A stretch of 64,000 nt of DNA, from positions 1,729,617 through 1,793,616 of the forward strand of contig OX638346.1 of NCBI GenBank assembly GCA_951813515.1. Direction: 5' to 3'. This DNA is from an uncultured Pseudomonadales bacterium (lineage in GTDB: Bacteria; Pseudomonadota; Gammaproteobacteria; Pseudomonadales; Azotimanducaceae). Each line of letters begins with the position of its first letter. The first letter of the stretch is position 1. Of the stretch, positions 1-9,239 are shown piece by piece. The notes beneath the pieces are model-generated. The model was given only the letters and a program-made list of their open reading frames with translations, was not told the origin of the DNA and made no database searches. Both the position numbers and the translations under genes were made by a program.

Positions 1-2273
1 GCGCACTGCAGGAAGCGAACCGCCGACAGCGTGGTGTTCTCGAACACAGCGCCGCTCAGATCGCAGGCATCGAAGCGGCAGTCCGCGGCGAGGTGCGCGT
101 CCTTGAACACCGCGTTGGCGAAGCCGGTCTCGGCGAAGCGGGTTCGGACGAAGCGCGCCTCGTCGAAGTGGCACGTCCCCAGGAACCCGCACGTGGTCGC
201 TTCGACCTCGACGAAGACACTGCCCGGGAATCCCTTGGCCAGCGCCCAGACCTTGTGCATGGAGAGCCGCTCGAAGCGGCTGTGGGGAGCATGGGTGTTC
301 GCGAAAGTCACCTCGTGCAGCGCCGTCTCGCGCAGCGCGATACCAATCAGCAGCCCCTCGCTCCACTGCACTTCCCGCCACGCGCCGCCGGAAAACGTCA
401 CGTCGCGCATGGCGGGATCCGTCATCGATACGCGCTCCCAGACGCAGCCTTCGAGCTGGCTCTCCATCCATACCGGCTCGGCGAGCTGCAGGTCGCGGAA
501 GGTGCAGCCCCGGAAAGTGCATCCGGTCAGGGTGGCCCGCGAGAGGTTGACGCGATCGAAGGTGCAGTCGCGGAACTCGCAGTCTTCGAAGCGGGCACCC
601 GCGAAGCTCGAAGCGGTCAGCGTGCAGTCTGCGAACTGCGTTCCCCGCCAGGTCGTGTCTTCCGCGAGGAATCCGTCCAACCGCCGGCCCGAGATCGCCT
701 GCGGCTTGGAACCGGCGACGACGATCGCCCCGGAGACGTCGATGTGGCGCTCCAGGGTTCCGTCGGTCAGGCGTTCGGCCAGCTTCTCGCCGAAGCGGAC
801 CCCTTCCGCTTCGTCGAGGGCCGGCCAGAGAAGCGGGGGAGTCGGGTTCTGGATGCGGGCATCGGTGATCTTGCCCAGGATCTCGCCCGGGTCTAGATCC
901 GTTGCCGAGGTTGCCCGGATCTGGTGGGCGACGGCGACCTCGTGCGGCGTGCAGTAGGGCATCGAGAGACGTTTGTCCGCCTCGGCGTCGAGTCGCGCAC
1001 CGCGGGTCACGGGCTCGCGTGCTTGTTCCAGCGGGGGCTCCGGGAATCCCGCCTCCTCGTGCCGCCGCTTGCCGGCGGCGAGGGCGGCGCCGGCAAGCGC
1101 CGCGAGGGCGTTCGCGTCGGGGGGAGCGTCGCCGGCGATGGCTTCCCGAGCCTGTTCCGCCAGGTTCGCCTCCTCCGGAGCGGCGCTCGCAAACGGGTTC
1201 TCTTCCGGCAAGCCGGCCTCTTCCCGGATCCACGCCTCTGTCGCGGCCCGCCGCGCGTCCATCGGGTCTTCGCCCCCTGGCGTTGAGAAAGGCAGGACCA
1301 CTGCGGACGCCAGCGCGGCGGGAAGCAGGGGCCGATCGTCCAGTGCGAGGATCGGATCCTGCCAGCGGTCGGCGGCGATGCCGCCCCAATGCTGCGCGTC
1401 CTTCACAGGGGCGGCGCGATCTTCGAGTGCGGCGACCAGCGCTACGACAGATTCGCCCAGGGGGTCGTCACCCAAATCGATACACGCGCGCGAGATGACC
1501 GCTGCGAGATCAGCAGCGGGGATCAGGATCACGCAGTGGATGCGGGTGCTCTCCGCGATCCAGCGGCCGTCGAGACGGCCGGAGGTGATCGAGACTCGGT
1601 AGTGCGGCAGGTGGGTCTCCAGTGCGTGTTCGGACAGACCTTCCCACGCCAGGGGCTCACCGGGATGCAGCGCCTCCGCCCAGAACGCATCGTGAGCATC
1701 GTGCAGTGCCGCGGCATCCGCACCGGCCGGCCAGCCTGCCCCGGAGTGCTCGTCGGGCACGCCCACCCGCCGCAGGCGCACGGGATGGTCGAAGGGCGTG
1801 GGTCCGAGCCATAGGGGCCGTTCCGGTGCCGCCTCGTCGACGATCAGCGGCGATCGCGCGTCGTCCGGCCCTCCACGCCCGGCGGGATTGTCGGCATCGT
1901 GCCACAGTGCCGCCGAAGGATCCGCGAGCAGCGGCGCATCGGGGGCGCCCGGATCGCGGTACAGAACGAAGCGCCGCATGATCGATCCGCAGTGCAGAGA
2001 GGCCCTGCGCGAGACATCTGCGACCGGCGGCAGCACGCCCAGAATCAGTACCTCTGCGCCCGGCAACGGGGCCATCGAATCCGGGATCGCACCGGGGCCG
2101 CCGTGGGCGGAAACCGCTCCGTACCAATCAGTCGGCGTGATGCACTCACCATCCGAGAGCCGGAACGGTAGGAGCGCCGAAGCGCACAGCGCTGTCCCCC
2201 GGCCCGGGACGGAGAGCAGGCGGGCGCCGAAGGCGAGCGCCTGCGGATAGACGAGAGAGCGCCCGTCGGACAC
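1..2273 (-). CDS. DUF2169 domain protein with C-terminal pentapeptide repeats (partial, 3' end outside window)
   Basis: At least 757 residues, read from GTG at 2273; an in-frame TAG lies just upstream and there is no other start between. Residues 1 to about 330 (beginning MSDGRSLVYPQALAFG) match the DUF2169 pattern found beside VgrG and PAAR-type genes in type VI secretion accessory clusters. An Ala/Glu-rich linker follows, with a segment near residue 440 (MPYCTPHEVAVAHQ), then from about residue 540 to the window edge the A(D/N)Lxx-like five-residue periodicity of pentapeptide repeats (TLTGCTFRGCTFRDL). It is the last visible gene of a minus-strand run of four, 58 bp after the VgrG-like gene. 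DUF2169 proteins are thought to act as adaptors that load effectors on the spike; that role is inferred from family context, not shown here. Confidence 0.82.
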   Translation of the reverse strand, partial: MSDGRSLVYPQALAFGARLLSVPGRGTALCASALLPFRLSDGECITPTDWYGAVSAHGGPGAIPDSMAPLPGAEVLILGVLPPVADVSRRASLHCGSIMRRFVLYRDPGAPDAPLLADPSAALWHDADNPAGRGGPDDARSPLIVDEAAPERPLWLGPTPFDHPVRLRRVGVPDEHSGAGWPAGADAAALHDAHDAFWAEALHPGEPLAWEGLSEHALETHLPHYRVSITSGRLDGRWIAESTRIHCVILIPAADLAAVISRACIDLGDDPLGESVVALVAALEDRAAPVKDAQHWGGIAADRWQDPILALDDRPLLPAALASAVVLPFSTPGGEDPMDARRAATEAWIREEAGLPEENPFASAAPEEANLAEQAREAIAGDAPPDANALAALAGAALAAGKRRHEEAGFPEPPLEQAREPVTRGARLDAEADKRLSMPYCTPHEVAVAHQIRATSATDLDPGEILGKITDARIQNPTPPLLWPALDEAEGVRFGEKLAERLTDGTLERHIDVSGAIVVAGSKPQAISGRRLDGFLAEDTTWRGTQFADCTLTASSFAGARFEDCEFRDCTFDRVNLSRATLTGCTFRGCTFRDLQLAEPVWMESQLEGCVWERVSMTDPAMRDVTFSGGAWREVQWSEGLLIGIALRETALHEVTFANTHAPHSRFERLSMHKVWALAKGFPGSVFVEVEATTCGFLGTCHFDEARFVRTRFAETGFANAVFKDAHLAADCRFDACDLSGAVFENTTLSAVRFLQC

Positions 2274-2331
2274 GGCTACGGCCCGCCCGTCGGAAGCGGC
2301 GGACTGCGTTCCGCGCGTCTATAGTCAGCGT

Positions 2332-4053
2332 TCACCGTCCTCCTCCTCGGCGCCCGACGCCGCCCCATTTCGGCCCCTTATCCTGCTCGGAGAGAAACAG
2401 CATGCCGGACCACCGGTCGCCGTCACCCTCCTGCACGATCACGCCGGTCGAGATGGCGGCCATGTCCTGGCTGATGCGCTGGTGATCGTATCGACCGAAG
2501 CCGAGGATCTCCGCGTACATCGGGTTCCGGATGAGGATCCGGCAGACGTCGCCCCTGCGGTGGGCCGTGACGAATCCGTGCACGCCGCCCGCCATCGGCC
2601 CGACCATGAACAACGGAATGAGGGGCGGCCACGCCTCCTCCGGCGATCCGCCATCGCCTCCGCCGCTTGCATCGGAGCCGCTCCCGCCGGCGCCACCCTG
2701 CGAACCGTCGCCGCCGGCCGGCAGGAAGCAGAAACGAATCGGAATCCGGCCAAGACGATCGCGGGCCACCATGGCGCCCTCGTCGGAGGTGCCGTCGTCC
2801 ACGACGCCCGAGACGACGACCGGTCCGTCCTGCGGTGGGATCGGGGGCCGCCATGGCAGTCTGCCCGATTCGAGCACGACGTAGTTGGCGTAGGCGCCGT
2901 GGGTGTCGGCGGAAGGTTTGCTCGCCGCGAAGCGTCCGGTCGAGAAGAAGTGCGCCGTGCCGCCCGTCTGCCAGAGCGTCTCTCCGCCGACAGAGGAGTT
3001 GGTGAACTCCACCAGGCGGCCGGGCATGAGGCCCGTGCGCCGCGTCTTCACCAGCATCCTGGAGCGCCGGAGATCGATCTTCTGCTGCGGGAAACCGGCC
3101 CTCAGCTCACTTTCCGACAGATCGACCTGCGGGATGCAGGACACGGTCTCGACCGCCCCAGGTCCGCCGATGGGCACGGTGGCCGGGAACCCCGGGTCAT
3201 CAAGCACCATGGCGCGGGCCGAATAGCCCGGATAGCGGCATGAAGCCACGACCGCGGCGTTGGTGGCGCTCGCCTCGCCGGAGTCGAGCGTCATCTCGAC
3301 CGGCGTCCCGCCCGGCGCCGTATCACGCAGCGCGATGGCGACCTGTCCTCCGGGATAGCCCAGCATCTCGGTGCGAACACCGAGCCGTCCCAACACGCCG
3401 CCGAGCCACGGTACGAGGGCCTGACCGGCAGCGATGGCGCAGGGTACCCGTTTGAGCGCAGCGCGCAGGTATTGGGAGATGCGCACGGGCGGCATCCCGG
3501 GCAGTGCCGGCGTGAGCGTCGGCCTGCCGTCGCCTCCTGCCGCCAGTGACATCGCACCGCCGAGCATCTCGCCGGGGGAGCAGTTTCGGTAGGCGCCCCA
3601 TATCGGACGGCGTGAACAATAGGTCAGCGGGTCGCAGAAATGTACGTCGCAGTTTCCGGTGCGGACGTCCGCGTTCACGCTCGTGATCACCGACGGCCAG
3701 GTGCGCGGGAGGGTGCGGGTCGTCCGCTTGCCTTCGGTCTCGATTGCCAGGTGGATCTCGACCGACTTGCCCGGGACGAGGCCTGAGTCCAGCGCGATGT
3801 CGAATACCGCGGCTTTCGCCTGGTCCTGCGAAAGCCTGCGCTCGGTCGAGAGCCAGGGCATGAAGCGCGCATGGCCCCACCAGCCGCCGGCACGACTCTC
3901 GTGGACTTCGACGTCGTCCGCCGGGATCGACGCCCGTGTGCAGATTGGGCGGAGCGTCAGGTGATACCAGAGCGTCGTGGACGGTTTCGGACTCGATTTG
4001 CTGGTCCGGGCATTGACGCGTGGGCGATAGAGGGTGTCGTCGTATCGCTTCAC
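2332..4053 (-). CDS. VgrG-type spike protein, diverged (copy 1)
   Basis: 573 residues from a GTG start that overlaps the stop of the upstream gene (GTGA), so translation is probably coupled. The C-terminal third carries the gp5-like OB-fold signature of VgrG spikes (ARDRLGRIPIRFCF) followed by a Gly/Asp-rich linker and a segment PLIPLFMVGPMAGG...HRRGDVCRILIRNPMYAEILGF, which parallels the VgrG pattern of G...P..G.EV.V.F..GDP..P.I.G. The N-terminal part (DPLTYCSRRPIWGAYRNC) aligns with the paralogue at 7315-8988. In contractile injection systems VgrG trimers form the membrane-piercing tip and carry effectors. The protein is diverged from classical Proteobacterial VgrG, so assignment of the N-terminal hub part is by paralogy. 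Confidence 0.7.
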   Translation of the reverse strand: MKRYDDTLYRPRVNARTSKSSPKPSTTLWYHLTLRPICTRASIPADDVEVHESRAGGWWGHARFMPWLSTERRLSQDQAKAAVFDIALDSGLVPGKSVEIHLAIETEGKRTTRTLPRTWPSVITSVNADVRTGNCDVHFCDPLTYCSRRPIWGAYRNCSPGEMLGGAMSLAAGGDGRPTLTPALPGMPPVRISQYLRAALKRVPCAIAAGQALVPWLGGVLGRLGVRTEMLGYPGGQVAIALRDTAPGGTPVEMTLDSGEASATNAAVVASCRYPGYSARAMVLDDPGFPATVPIGGPGAVETVSCIPQVDLSESELRAGFPQQKIDLRRSRMLVKTRRTGLMPGRLVEFTNSSVGGETLWQTGGTAHFFSTGRFAASKPSADTHGAYANYVVLESGRLPWRPPIPPQDGPVVVSGVVDDGTSDEGAMVARDRLGRIPIRFCFLPAGGDGSQGGAGGSGSDASGGGDGGSPEEAWPPLIPLFMVGPMAGGVHGFVTAHRRGDVCRILIRNPMYAEILGFGRYDHQRISQDMAAISTGVIVQEGDGDRWSGMLFLSEQDKGPKWGGVGRRGGGR

Positions 4054-7000
4054 CGGACTTTCCCGCCTTTCTGTTTCGCCGTGGGCACCGCCGTGGCGCC
4101 TTCCGAGCGCTCGCTGATGCCGAAGGACTCCTCGAAGTCCTCGATGCCGAGCAACTGGGTGGCGTCGTCCGCCGGATCATCCGTAACGATGCGGGAGTCG
4201 ATGGCCTTGTCGAAGGTTTCCGTGGACAGCCGGTAGCGGTGGGAGCTCGGCGACGGCTCTCCGGCGTTGTCGTCGAACCCTGCCTCCATGCCATCGAGAA
4301 TGTGGTTGAAATCCGACGTCGATTCATCATGCTCGCCCCGCTTCGGCAGGCGAACCGGATCAGTGGCGGTATCCGCCACGCTGTCGCTCGAACTCGAAGC
4401 GGACGGCGAGAGGTCCTGTGGCGTTCCCCAGTAGTCCTCCTGGATAACGTGTCGCTCCAGGTCGGATGCCGGATCGGCGGCCGGCGTGTCACGCCTTGGG
4501 CCGGATGCACCGAAGGCGTCGTAGATGTCGTCGCCGAGGTTCTGCCGGGTCCGGCCGCTCCCGGCGTCGGGGCCGAGGCTTGTTGGCGAGGCGGCCGGCA
4601 GCGTCTCCAACTCGTCGAGTTGCTGCGGGAAGGCGGGGAAGCTGCCGAGGAACTCCTCGAGCAGGTCCTGGTACTCTTCGGCCATCCCGCGCAGCATGGA
4701 AGCCTCGCCCGCGCCGGTGGTCCCGTCGGCGAACGTGCGGGCCTCCAGGTCGGAAGCGTGGCGCAGGAGCTCGTCGCACGGGTCCTGGCGGTTCGCCATC
4801 ATGACGATCGCCTGGCGCATCCAAGACTCGGTGTCGGAGAGTGCTTCGGCGTGCTCGATCTCCGCCGCGGTGCGCGGGTTCAGAGCGTCGGCCCCTTTGG
4901 CGAGAGCGTTGACACGCTCTCGCCAGTCTTCGAGCAGTGTGCTCGTGTCCAGCCAGGACGGGACCCGGCCGCCGAACGCACCGGGCGACGTACCTTGCGG
5001 GGAGAACTGACCCGCGCCGCCGAAGTACTCGACGAGGTCGGTGAAGGCTTCCGCCCGATACGCTTCCTGCCCGCTGGCCGCTTGCGCGCGCAACGCTGGG
5101 CGCGGGTCGTGGCCTGCCTGCAGCTCGCTCAGCGCCAACAGGCGGGCTTCGCGCTCAGCCTCCAGGCGCCGCAGATCATCGGCGGCGCCGCCGCCGGCCC
5201 CTACGCGCCGAATCTCATCGGTCTGCAAGGCGATCTCCTGCCTGAGCCGCTGGATCGCGCCGGTGGCGTCGACGTTCGGGTGGAGGGCGCCTGCCTCCCG
5301 ACCGGAGGGCGTCGACACCGGGGGAGGAGCCACGACCGCCCCGTCGTCGCCGTAGAAGCGGCTGACGGCGGGGGGTTCGGGCTGTCCGCCGAGGATGTCC
5401 GCGGACGGGTAGCCGTTGTGGCCGGGCGTGTCGTCCGGGGCGTCGGGACGCGCTGGCGGAAGATCGGGCTCTTCCCACAAGGGCCCTCGATCGCCGAACT
5501 GCATGCCAGGGCTCGCGCCCTCTCCAGGGCTGTCGGACGGCCTGCCCGGAGATGGAAGGTCTCGCGCGTCATCGACGCCCTCCAGGTCGATCTGTTCGAT
5601 GTCGATGTCGAGGAGGACACGGGAAGAGTCGTCGTCGACCGGCGCCGTGCGGGATGTCGTGATTCCTTGGTTCGTCGTTGGATCCTCGATGATCGTGACG
5701 TATACCTGTCCCTGGTTCGCCTCGTCGGCGCCCGAGGATGGCCCGACCGGATTGCGGGTGAGGTCGCCGCCCTCGGGAGGCACCACGTAGGATCGCTGGT
5801 CAACGGTCTCGATGGCTGCGATGGGACCGCGGCGGGAGTCGGCGCCGGGACCGCCGGGAGGCGCCGATTCGGGGAGGAGATCGAAGGTCCGCGCATGGCC
5901 AGGACCGGTGGGGCGGTCGGAGGGGCGGGTGCCTGGCGGGTTGCCGGCGCTGACATCGTTTCCGAAACGCTGGCCATGACCGGTATCGGCAGGACCGTCG
6001 AGGGGGCGCTGTGCGTCGCCGGAGTCGAAGCTGTACCTCCAGTGCGCGGGATCGGAGTCCGATGCGTTCGGATCGACCAGTCGGTACTGGCCATCGGCGC
6101 CCACTTCGATGTCGTACCCACGGAGATCCACCGAGGCGGTGAACTCGGCCTCCGGATCCTGGACCACTCGGCAGGTTCCGTCCGGTGCCTGGGCAAACCG
6201 GTACGGGCCTTCTGGATCCTCGACCAGCATGTGGCGTCCGTCGGCGTCCGTCGAGAGGTAATAGCGGGCGCTCAAATCGAAATCCGTCGAGCGTTGCGGG
6301 AGGCCGTCGCCGCGCAGGCGGTGCAGGAAGGACGCCGCCTGCCGCGTGTCGTCCGGCTCGGCTGCGCGGTGGAGGCTTCGCAGATCCTCGAGCCGGGAGG
6401 CGGTACCGGCATCCCGGGCGCTGGCCGCCTCGGTGGCGTTTGCGAGGTCCTCGGTTCGCGCAAAACTGTCGGAGAGGCGCGGCAGCTCGTCGGCGTCCTC
6501 CAGGCCGGAGACGCCGCGGAACGTGCCGAGCAATCCGGTGGCGGCTTCGCCCGGCGGCACGGGTGGCGAAGACGTGGGAGGGGCGGCCGATCCGCCTCCA
6601 CCTCCGCCGCCCGGGGTGAGATTCCGGATCCCGCGCAGCACCTTCATCATCGGGCGGAACCCCGCCTTGACCGTCACATGCAGAGCGCCCGAGAAGACCG
6701 CGGTCCCGGTCACGTGCGTCCCCGAGCCGTACTCGCGCTCGAACAGGGTGCGGTAGCCCTCCACGAGCACACCGTCGGCCGCCGCGGTGCCGATCTTTTC
6801 CTCCATCTCGATCAGACCGGCCAGCCATATGTCCACGGCCGCCGTCGCCCGGGCTCCGCCGCCTAGCACCAGGTCATCGCTCATCCCTGCCGCGACGATC
6901 ACCGAACCGGCTTGCGTGTCCGCCATCGCGCCGCCGAGCAACGTGTTCTCCGTACGGCCGGATACCGTCAGACGACCGTTCACGGTCGTCTTCAGATGTG

Positions 7001-7244
7001 ACGCCTGCGTGCTGGCGGAGCGCGCGATCCGTTCCTTGAGCAGCCCCTCGACATGCAGCGACTCTTCTCCGGCCACCACGTCGAACGCGGCCGCATTGCC
7101 GATCTCGAGCCGATCGGAGTCTCCCCTGCGCTCCGCAGTGCCGGCGGAACGGATGTTGAGAGTCTCCGCGCGGACCTCCAGCGTTTCCTTCTCGATGAAG
7201 CCGCTGACGTTGCCGCCGGCCATCACGTACTCCTGTGCGTCCAT
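4050..7244 (-). CDS. Large beta-rich spike-associated protein with long disordered region
   Basis: 1064 residues from ATG 7244 (AGGAAG eight bases upstream); a GTG seven codons earlier at 7265 is the alternative. Residues 1 to about 200 are Gly/Ala/Thr/Val-rich with repeating short beta-like segments (VRAETLNIRSAGT, HLKTTVNGRLTVSGR, SVIVAAGMSDDLVLGGG), reminiscent of the needle or beta-helix part that extends a VgrG spike. After a Gly7 tract come about 550 residues rich in Pro, Asp and Gly, predicted largely disordered, then a helical Glu/Leu-rich stretch and a Ser/Asp-rich acidic C-terminus. It lies between two VgrG-like genes and overlaps the second. No enzymatic or toxin motif was recognised. 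It may be a split-off spike extension, an adaptor or a large cargo protein; function unknown. Confidence 0.6.
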   Translation of the reverse strand: MDAQEYVMAGGNVSGFIEKETLEVRAETLNIRSAGTAERRGDSDRLEIGNAAAFDVVAGEESLHVEGLLKERIARSASTQASHLKTTVNGRLTVSGRTENTLLGGAMADTQAGSVIVAAGMSDDLVLGGGARATAAVDIWLAGLIEMEEKIGTAAADGVLVEGYRTLFEREYGSGTHVTGTAVFSGALHVTVKAGFRPMMKVLRGIRNLTPGGGGGGGSAAPPTSSPPVPPGEAATGLLGTFRGVSGLEDADELPRLSDSFARTEDLANATEAASARDAGTASRLEDLRSLHRAAEPDDTRQAASFLHRLRGDGLPQRSTDFDLSARYYLSTDADGRHMLVEDPEGPYRFAQAPDGTCRVVQDPEAEFTASVDLRGYDIEVGADGQYRLVDPNASDSDPAHWRYSFDSGDAQRPLDGPADTGHGQRFGNDVSAGNPPGTRPSDRPTGPGHARTFDLLPESAPPGGPGADSRRGPIAAIETVDQRSYVVPPEGGDLTRNPVGPSSGADEANQGQVYVTIIEDPTTNQGITTSRTAPVDDDSSRVLLDIDIEQIDLEGVDDARDLPSPGRPSDSPGEGASPGMQFGDRGPLWEEPDLPPARPDAPDDTPGHNGYPSADILGGQPEPPAVSRFYGDDGAVVAPPPVSTPSGREAGALHPNVDATGAIQRLRQEIALQTDEIRRVGAGGGAADDLRRLEAEREARLLALSELQAGHDPRPALRAQAASGQEAYRAEAFTDLVEYFGGAGQFSPQGTSPGAFGGRVPSWLDTSTLLEDWRERVNALAKGADALNPRTAAEIEHAEALSDTESWMRQAIVMMANRQDPCDELLRHASDLEARTFADGTTGAGEASMLRGMAEEYQDLLEEFLGSFPAFPQQLDELETLPAASPTSLGPDAGSGRTRQNLGDDIYDAFGASGPRRDTPAADPASDLERHVIQEDYWGTPQDLSPSASSSSDSVADTATDPVRLPKRGEHDESTSDFNHILDGMEAGFDDNAGEPSPSSHRYRLSTETFDKAIDSRIVTDDPADDATQLLGIEDFEESFGISERSEGATAVPTAKQKGGKVR

Positions 7245-7314
7245 CTCCCGCTTCCTGGCGGCCACCTCTCCGACAGAAGAGATGCCGGCAGGTCAGGAAT
7301 TCGGTCGGGAGCCA

Positions 7315-8988
7315 TCATCGGTCGTCCTCCTTGCTCGGCGCCGACTCCAGATCGTCGGTCGACCGGAACACCCACCCCGACCAGGCGTCGGCGTAGTCAT
7401 GCTCGACCACCAGACCCGCGGTCGCCCCCACGATTTTGGCGTTGATGCGTCGGTCAGCCCGGTACTGGAAGCCGACGATCTCGGCCCGGAACGGATCGTG
7501 TACCGCCACACGGCAGGTATCGCGGTGACGGTGGGCGGGAATGAAGCCGTGCAGGCTTCCCGCCATCGGTTCAATGATCGTCAACGGAATGCGGGGGGGC
7601 CAACGTTGTTGCGCCAGCTCCGTGTCGAGTTCGACGGAGGTCTTCGGATCGCCGGCGGAGATATCTCCGTCGCTGTCTTCGTCGTCGAGCGGGGTCGGCA
7701 CGAAGGGAAAGGTGACCGGAATCCGTCCGAGACGGTCACGGGGCACGGGCTCCTGGGTGAGCAGCCCGGTCCCGCCGTCGATGATTCCCGTCACGAACGA
7801 CGGCGCCCGGGGTGGCGGCGGCAACGGATGCCATGCGACGTCCCCGCGAATCAGCATCGCGCGGTTCTCGTAGCGCCCGGCGTCGACGCGATGGGTCACC
7901 GTCGCCAGTTGCCAGGTGTCCAGTTTCCGGATGTCTCCGCCGGACAGCGTGATCGTGCGTCCGGGACGAAAGCCGGGCTGGCGCGACATGACATCGACGG
8001 CCAGCATCTCGGCGTAGGCGCGGTTGAGCGGGAACCACAGGCGCCGGGCCGCCTCGTCCGGCCCGACTTCGGGCTCCGAGAAGACCCTTTCGATCGCCCC
8101 CAGCCACCCGAGGGAACGAAACTCTCCGTATGCCGGATCGTCCAGCACTCCCCCTCGTGCGTTCATGCCGGGCCGGGCTGTGTATCCAGTCACCAGCAAA
8201 GGGCCCGATCCGGCGTTGTCCCCGGCAGTCGTGAAAGAAGGGCCGAGGGTCATGCGCATCGACCTCCCTCTCGGTTTCCGATCCGAGAGCTTCACCTCCA
8301 CACTCGCGTCCTCGATCATGCCCCGCATTTCCACTCGCAGGCCCAACAACCCGGTGAAGGCGTCCAGCCACTCCCGCATCGACTGGCCCGCCGCGATCGC
8401 ATAGGGCAGTTCCTTCAGATCGTCACGGTAGTCCTCCACGATCCTGACGATCGGCAATCCCGGCAGAATCGGCTGCAGCGCGGGCTTTCCATCCCCTCCC
8501 GCAACCGACGAGAGGGCGCCGCCGACCATCATGCCCGCGGAGCAGGCTCGATAGGCGCCCCAGATGGGACGGTGCATCAGGAACGTGACCGGATCGGTCA
8601 GTCCCACATGGCACCCTGCGCTCTTCAGCCCCGTGAAAGGCTCCAGCTTGCTGACGACGCAAGGCCATGAGCGCACGATGAGGCCACGATTCGGGTCATC
8701 CCTGCCGGTGCCGACGAGCGCCAGGTGCACCACCACCACGTGCCCGGGCTTGATCCCTTCTCCGGACGCCAGACCCAATGCCGCCCCGCCGGTGATGGGG
8801 CTCTGCGAAGTGAACGCGATCACCGCCCGCCCGCCCCATCCGGAGCCGTACCTCTCGTCGAGCCGAAGGGCGGAGACGGCAAGCGAATTCCCGGCAGCAT
8901 CGGGGGGAGCCAGCACCTCCAGGAGCACCACGTAGCCCCTGCCCGCGCTGCTGGCGAGGCCGGTACCGTCCGACGAAGAGCTGGCCAT
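7315..8988 (-). CDS. VgrG-type spike protein, diverged (copy 2)
   Basis: 557 residues from ATG 8988, chosen because GGAGGAG lies eight bases upstream; longer readings to 9474 run into the divergent intergenic region. The gp5-type OB-fold is clear (VPRDRLGRIPVTFPF), followed by PRIPLTIIEPMAGSLHGF and HRHRDTCRVAVHDPFRAEIVGFQY, the usual VgrG block ending in the I.G..Y motif. Shared blocks with the copy at 2332-4053 (MHRPIWGAYRACSAG, PGLPIVRI, PYAIAAGQSM) show the two are paralogues. It is first in the minus-strand run and so probably defines the operon promoter side. Role inferred: spike or hub of a contractile injection apparatus. No sheath, baseplate or ATPase genes are visible, so the main cluster must lie elsewhere if it exists. 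Confidence 0.72.
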   Translation of the reverse strand: MASSSSDGTGLASSAGRGYVVLLEVLAPPDAAGNSLAVSALRLDERYGSGWGGRAVIAFTSQSPITGGAALGLASGEGIKPGHVVVVHLALVGTGRDDPNRGLIVRSWPCVVSKLEPFTGLKSAGCHVGLTDPVTFLMHRPIWGAYRACSAGMMVGGALSSVAGGDGKPALQPILPGLPIVRIVEDYRDDLKELPYAIAAGQSMREWLDAFTGLLGLRVEMRGMIEDASVEVKLSDRKPRGRSMRMTLGPSFTTAGDNAGSGPLLVTGYTARPGMNARGGVLDDPAYGEFRSLGWLGAIERVFSEPEVGPDEAARRLWFPLNRAYAEMLAVDVMSRQPGFRPGRTITLSGGDIRKLDTWQLATVTHRVDAGRYENRAMLIRGDVAWHPLPPPPRAPSFVTGIIDGGTGLLTQEPVPRDRLGRIPVTFPFVPTPLDDEDSDGDISAGDPKTSVELDTELAQQRWPPRIPLTIIEPMAGSLHGFIPAHRHRDTCRVAVHDPFRAEIVGFQYRADRRINAKIVGATAGLVVEHDYADAWSGWVFRSTDDLESAPSKEDDR

Positions 8989-9239
8989 TTGTCGCTCCTC
9001 CGTGCTGTCCGGGCTCCGTGCCGCGGATTCATCCAGTCTCGGGTCATATAGAGCGACAGGGGACGTACATGGTTCCCCAATATTGGGGAGTCCAGACCCT
9101 CCGGGGGGCACCCATCGGACTCCAACGCGGTGGACCGAGCTTGCACGGTAGGTCGCTTTCCGAAGACGTGCCGTCCACCCCGGGGAATTTTTGTCGCTTC
9201 CCGAGGTCGATATGTGCAAGTCAACCGACTGGCGCAGAC
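8989..9239. promoter_or_regulatory. Divergent intergenic region with a perfect 16-bp palindrome
   Basis: This 251-bp interval separates the minus-strand spike operon (start 8988) from the DUF3540 gene (start 9240). It holds the perfect palindrome TCCCCAATATTGGGGA at 9074-9089, whose AT core is flanked by C4/G4 arms. The position between two divergent functionally linked gene sets suits an operator for a dimeric repressor or activator. No clear sigma-70 promoter pair was recognised. No regulator gene is visible in the locus itself. Confidence 0.45.

Noticed and set aside
31..957. Long plus-strand frames over the pentapeptide part of the DUF2169 gene
   Set aside because: They are the reverse of the periodic pentapeptide coding sequence and show no protein-family features.
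4020..6866. 948-codon plus-strand open frame opposite the 1064-residue protein gene
   Set aside because: It is antisense to a gene that fits an operon with overlapping ends; its residues are Gly/Arg/Val-rich as expected for a GC-rich shadow frame.
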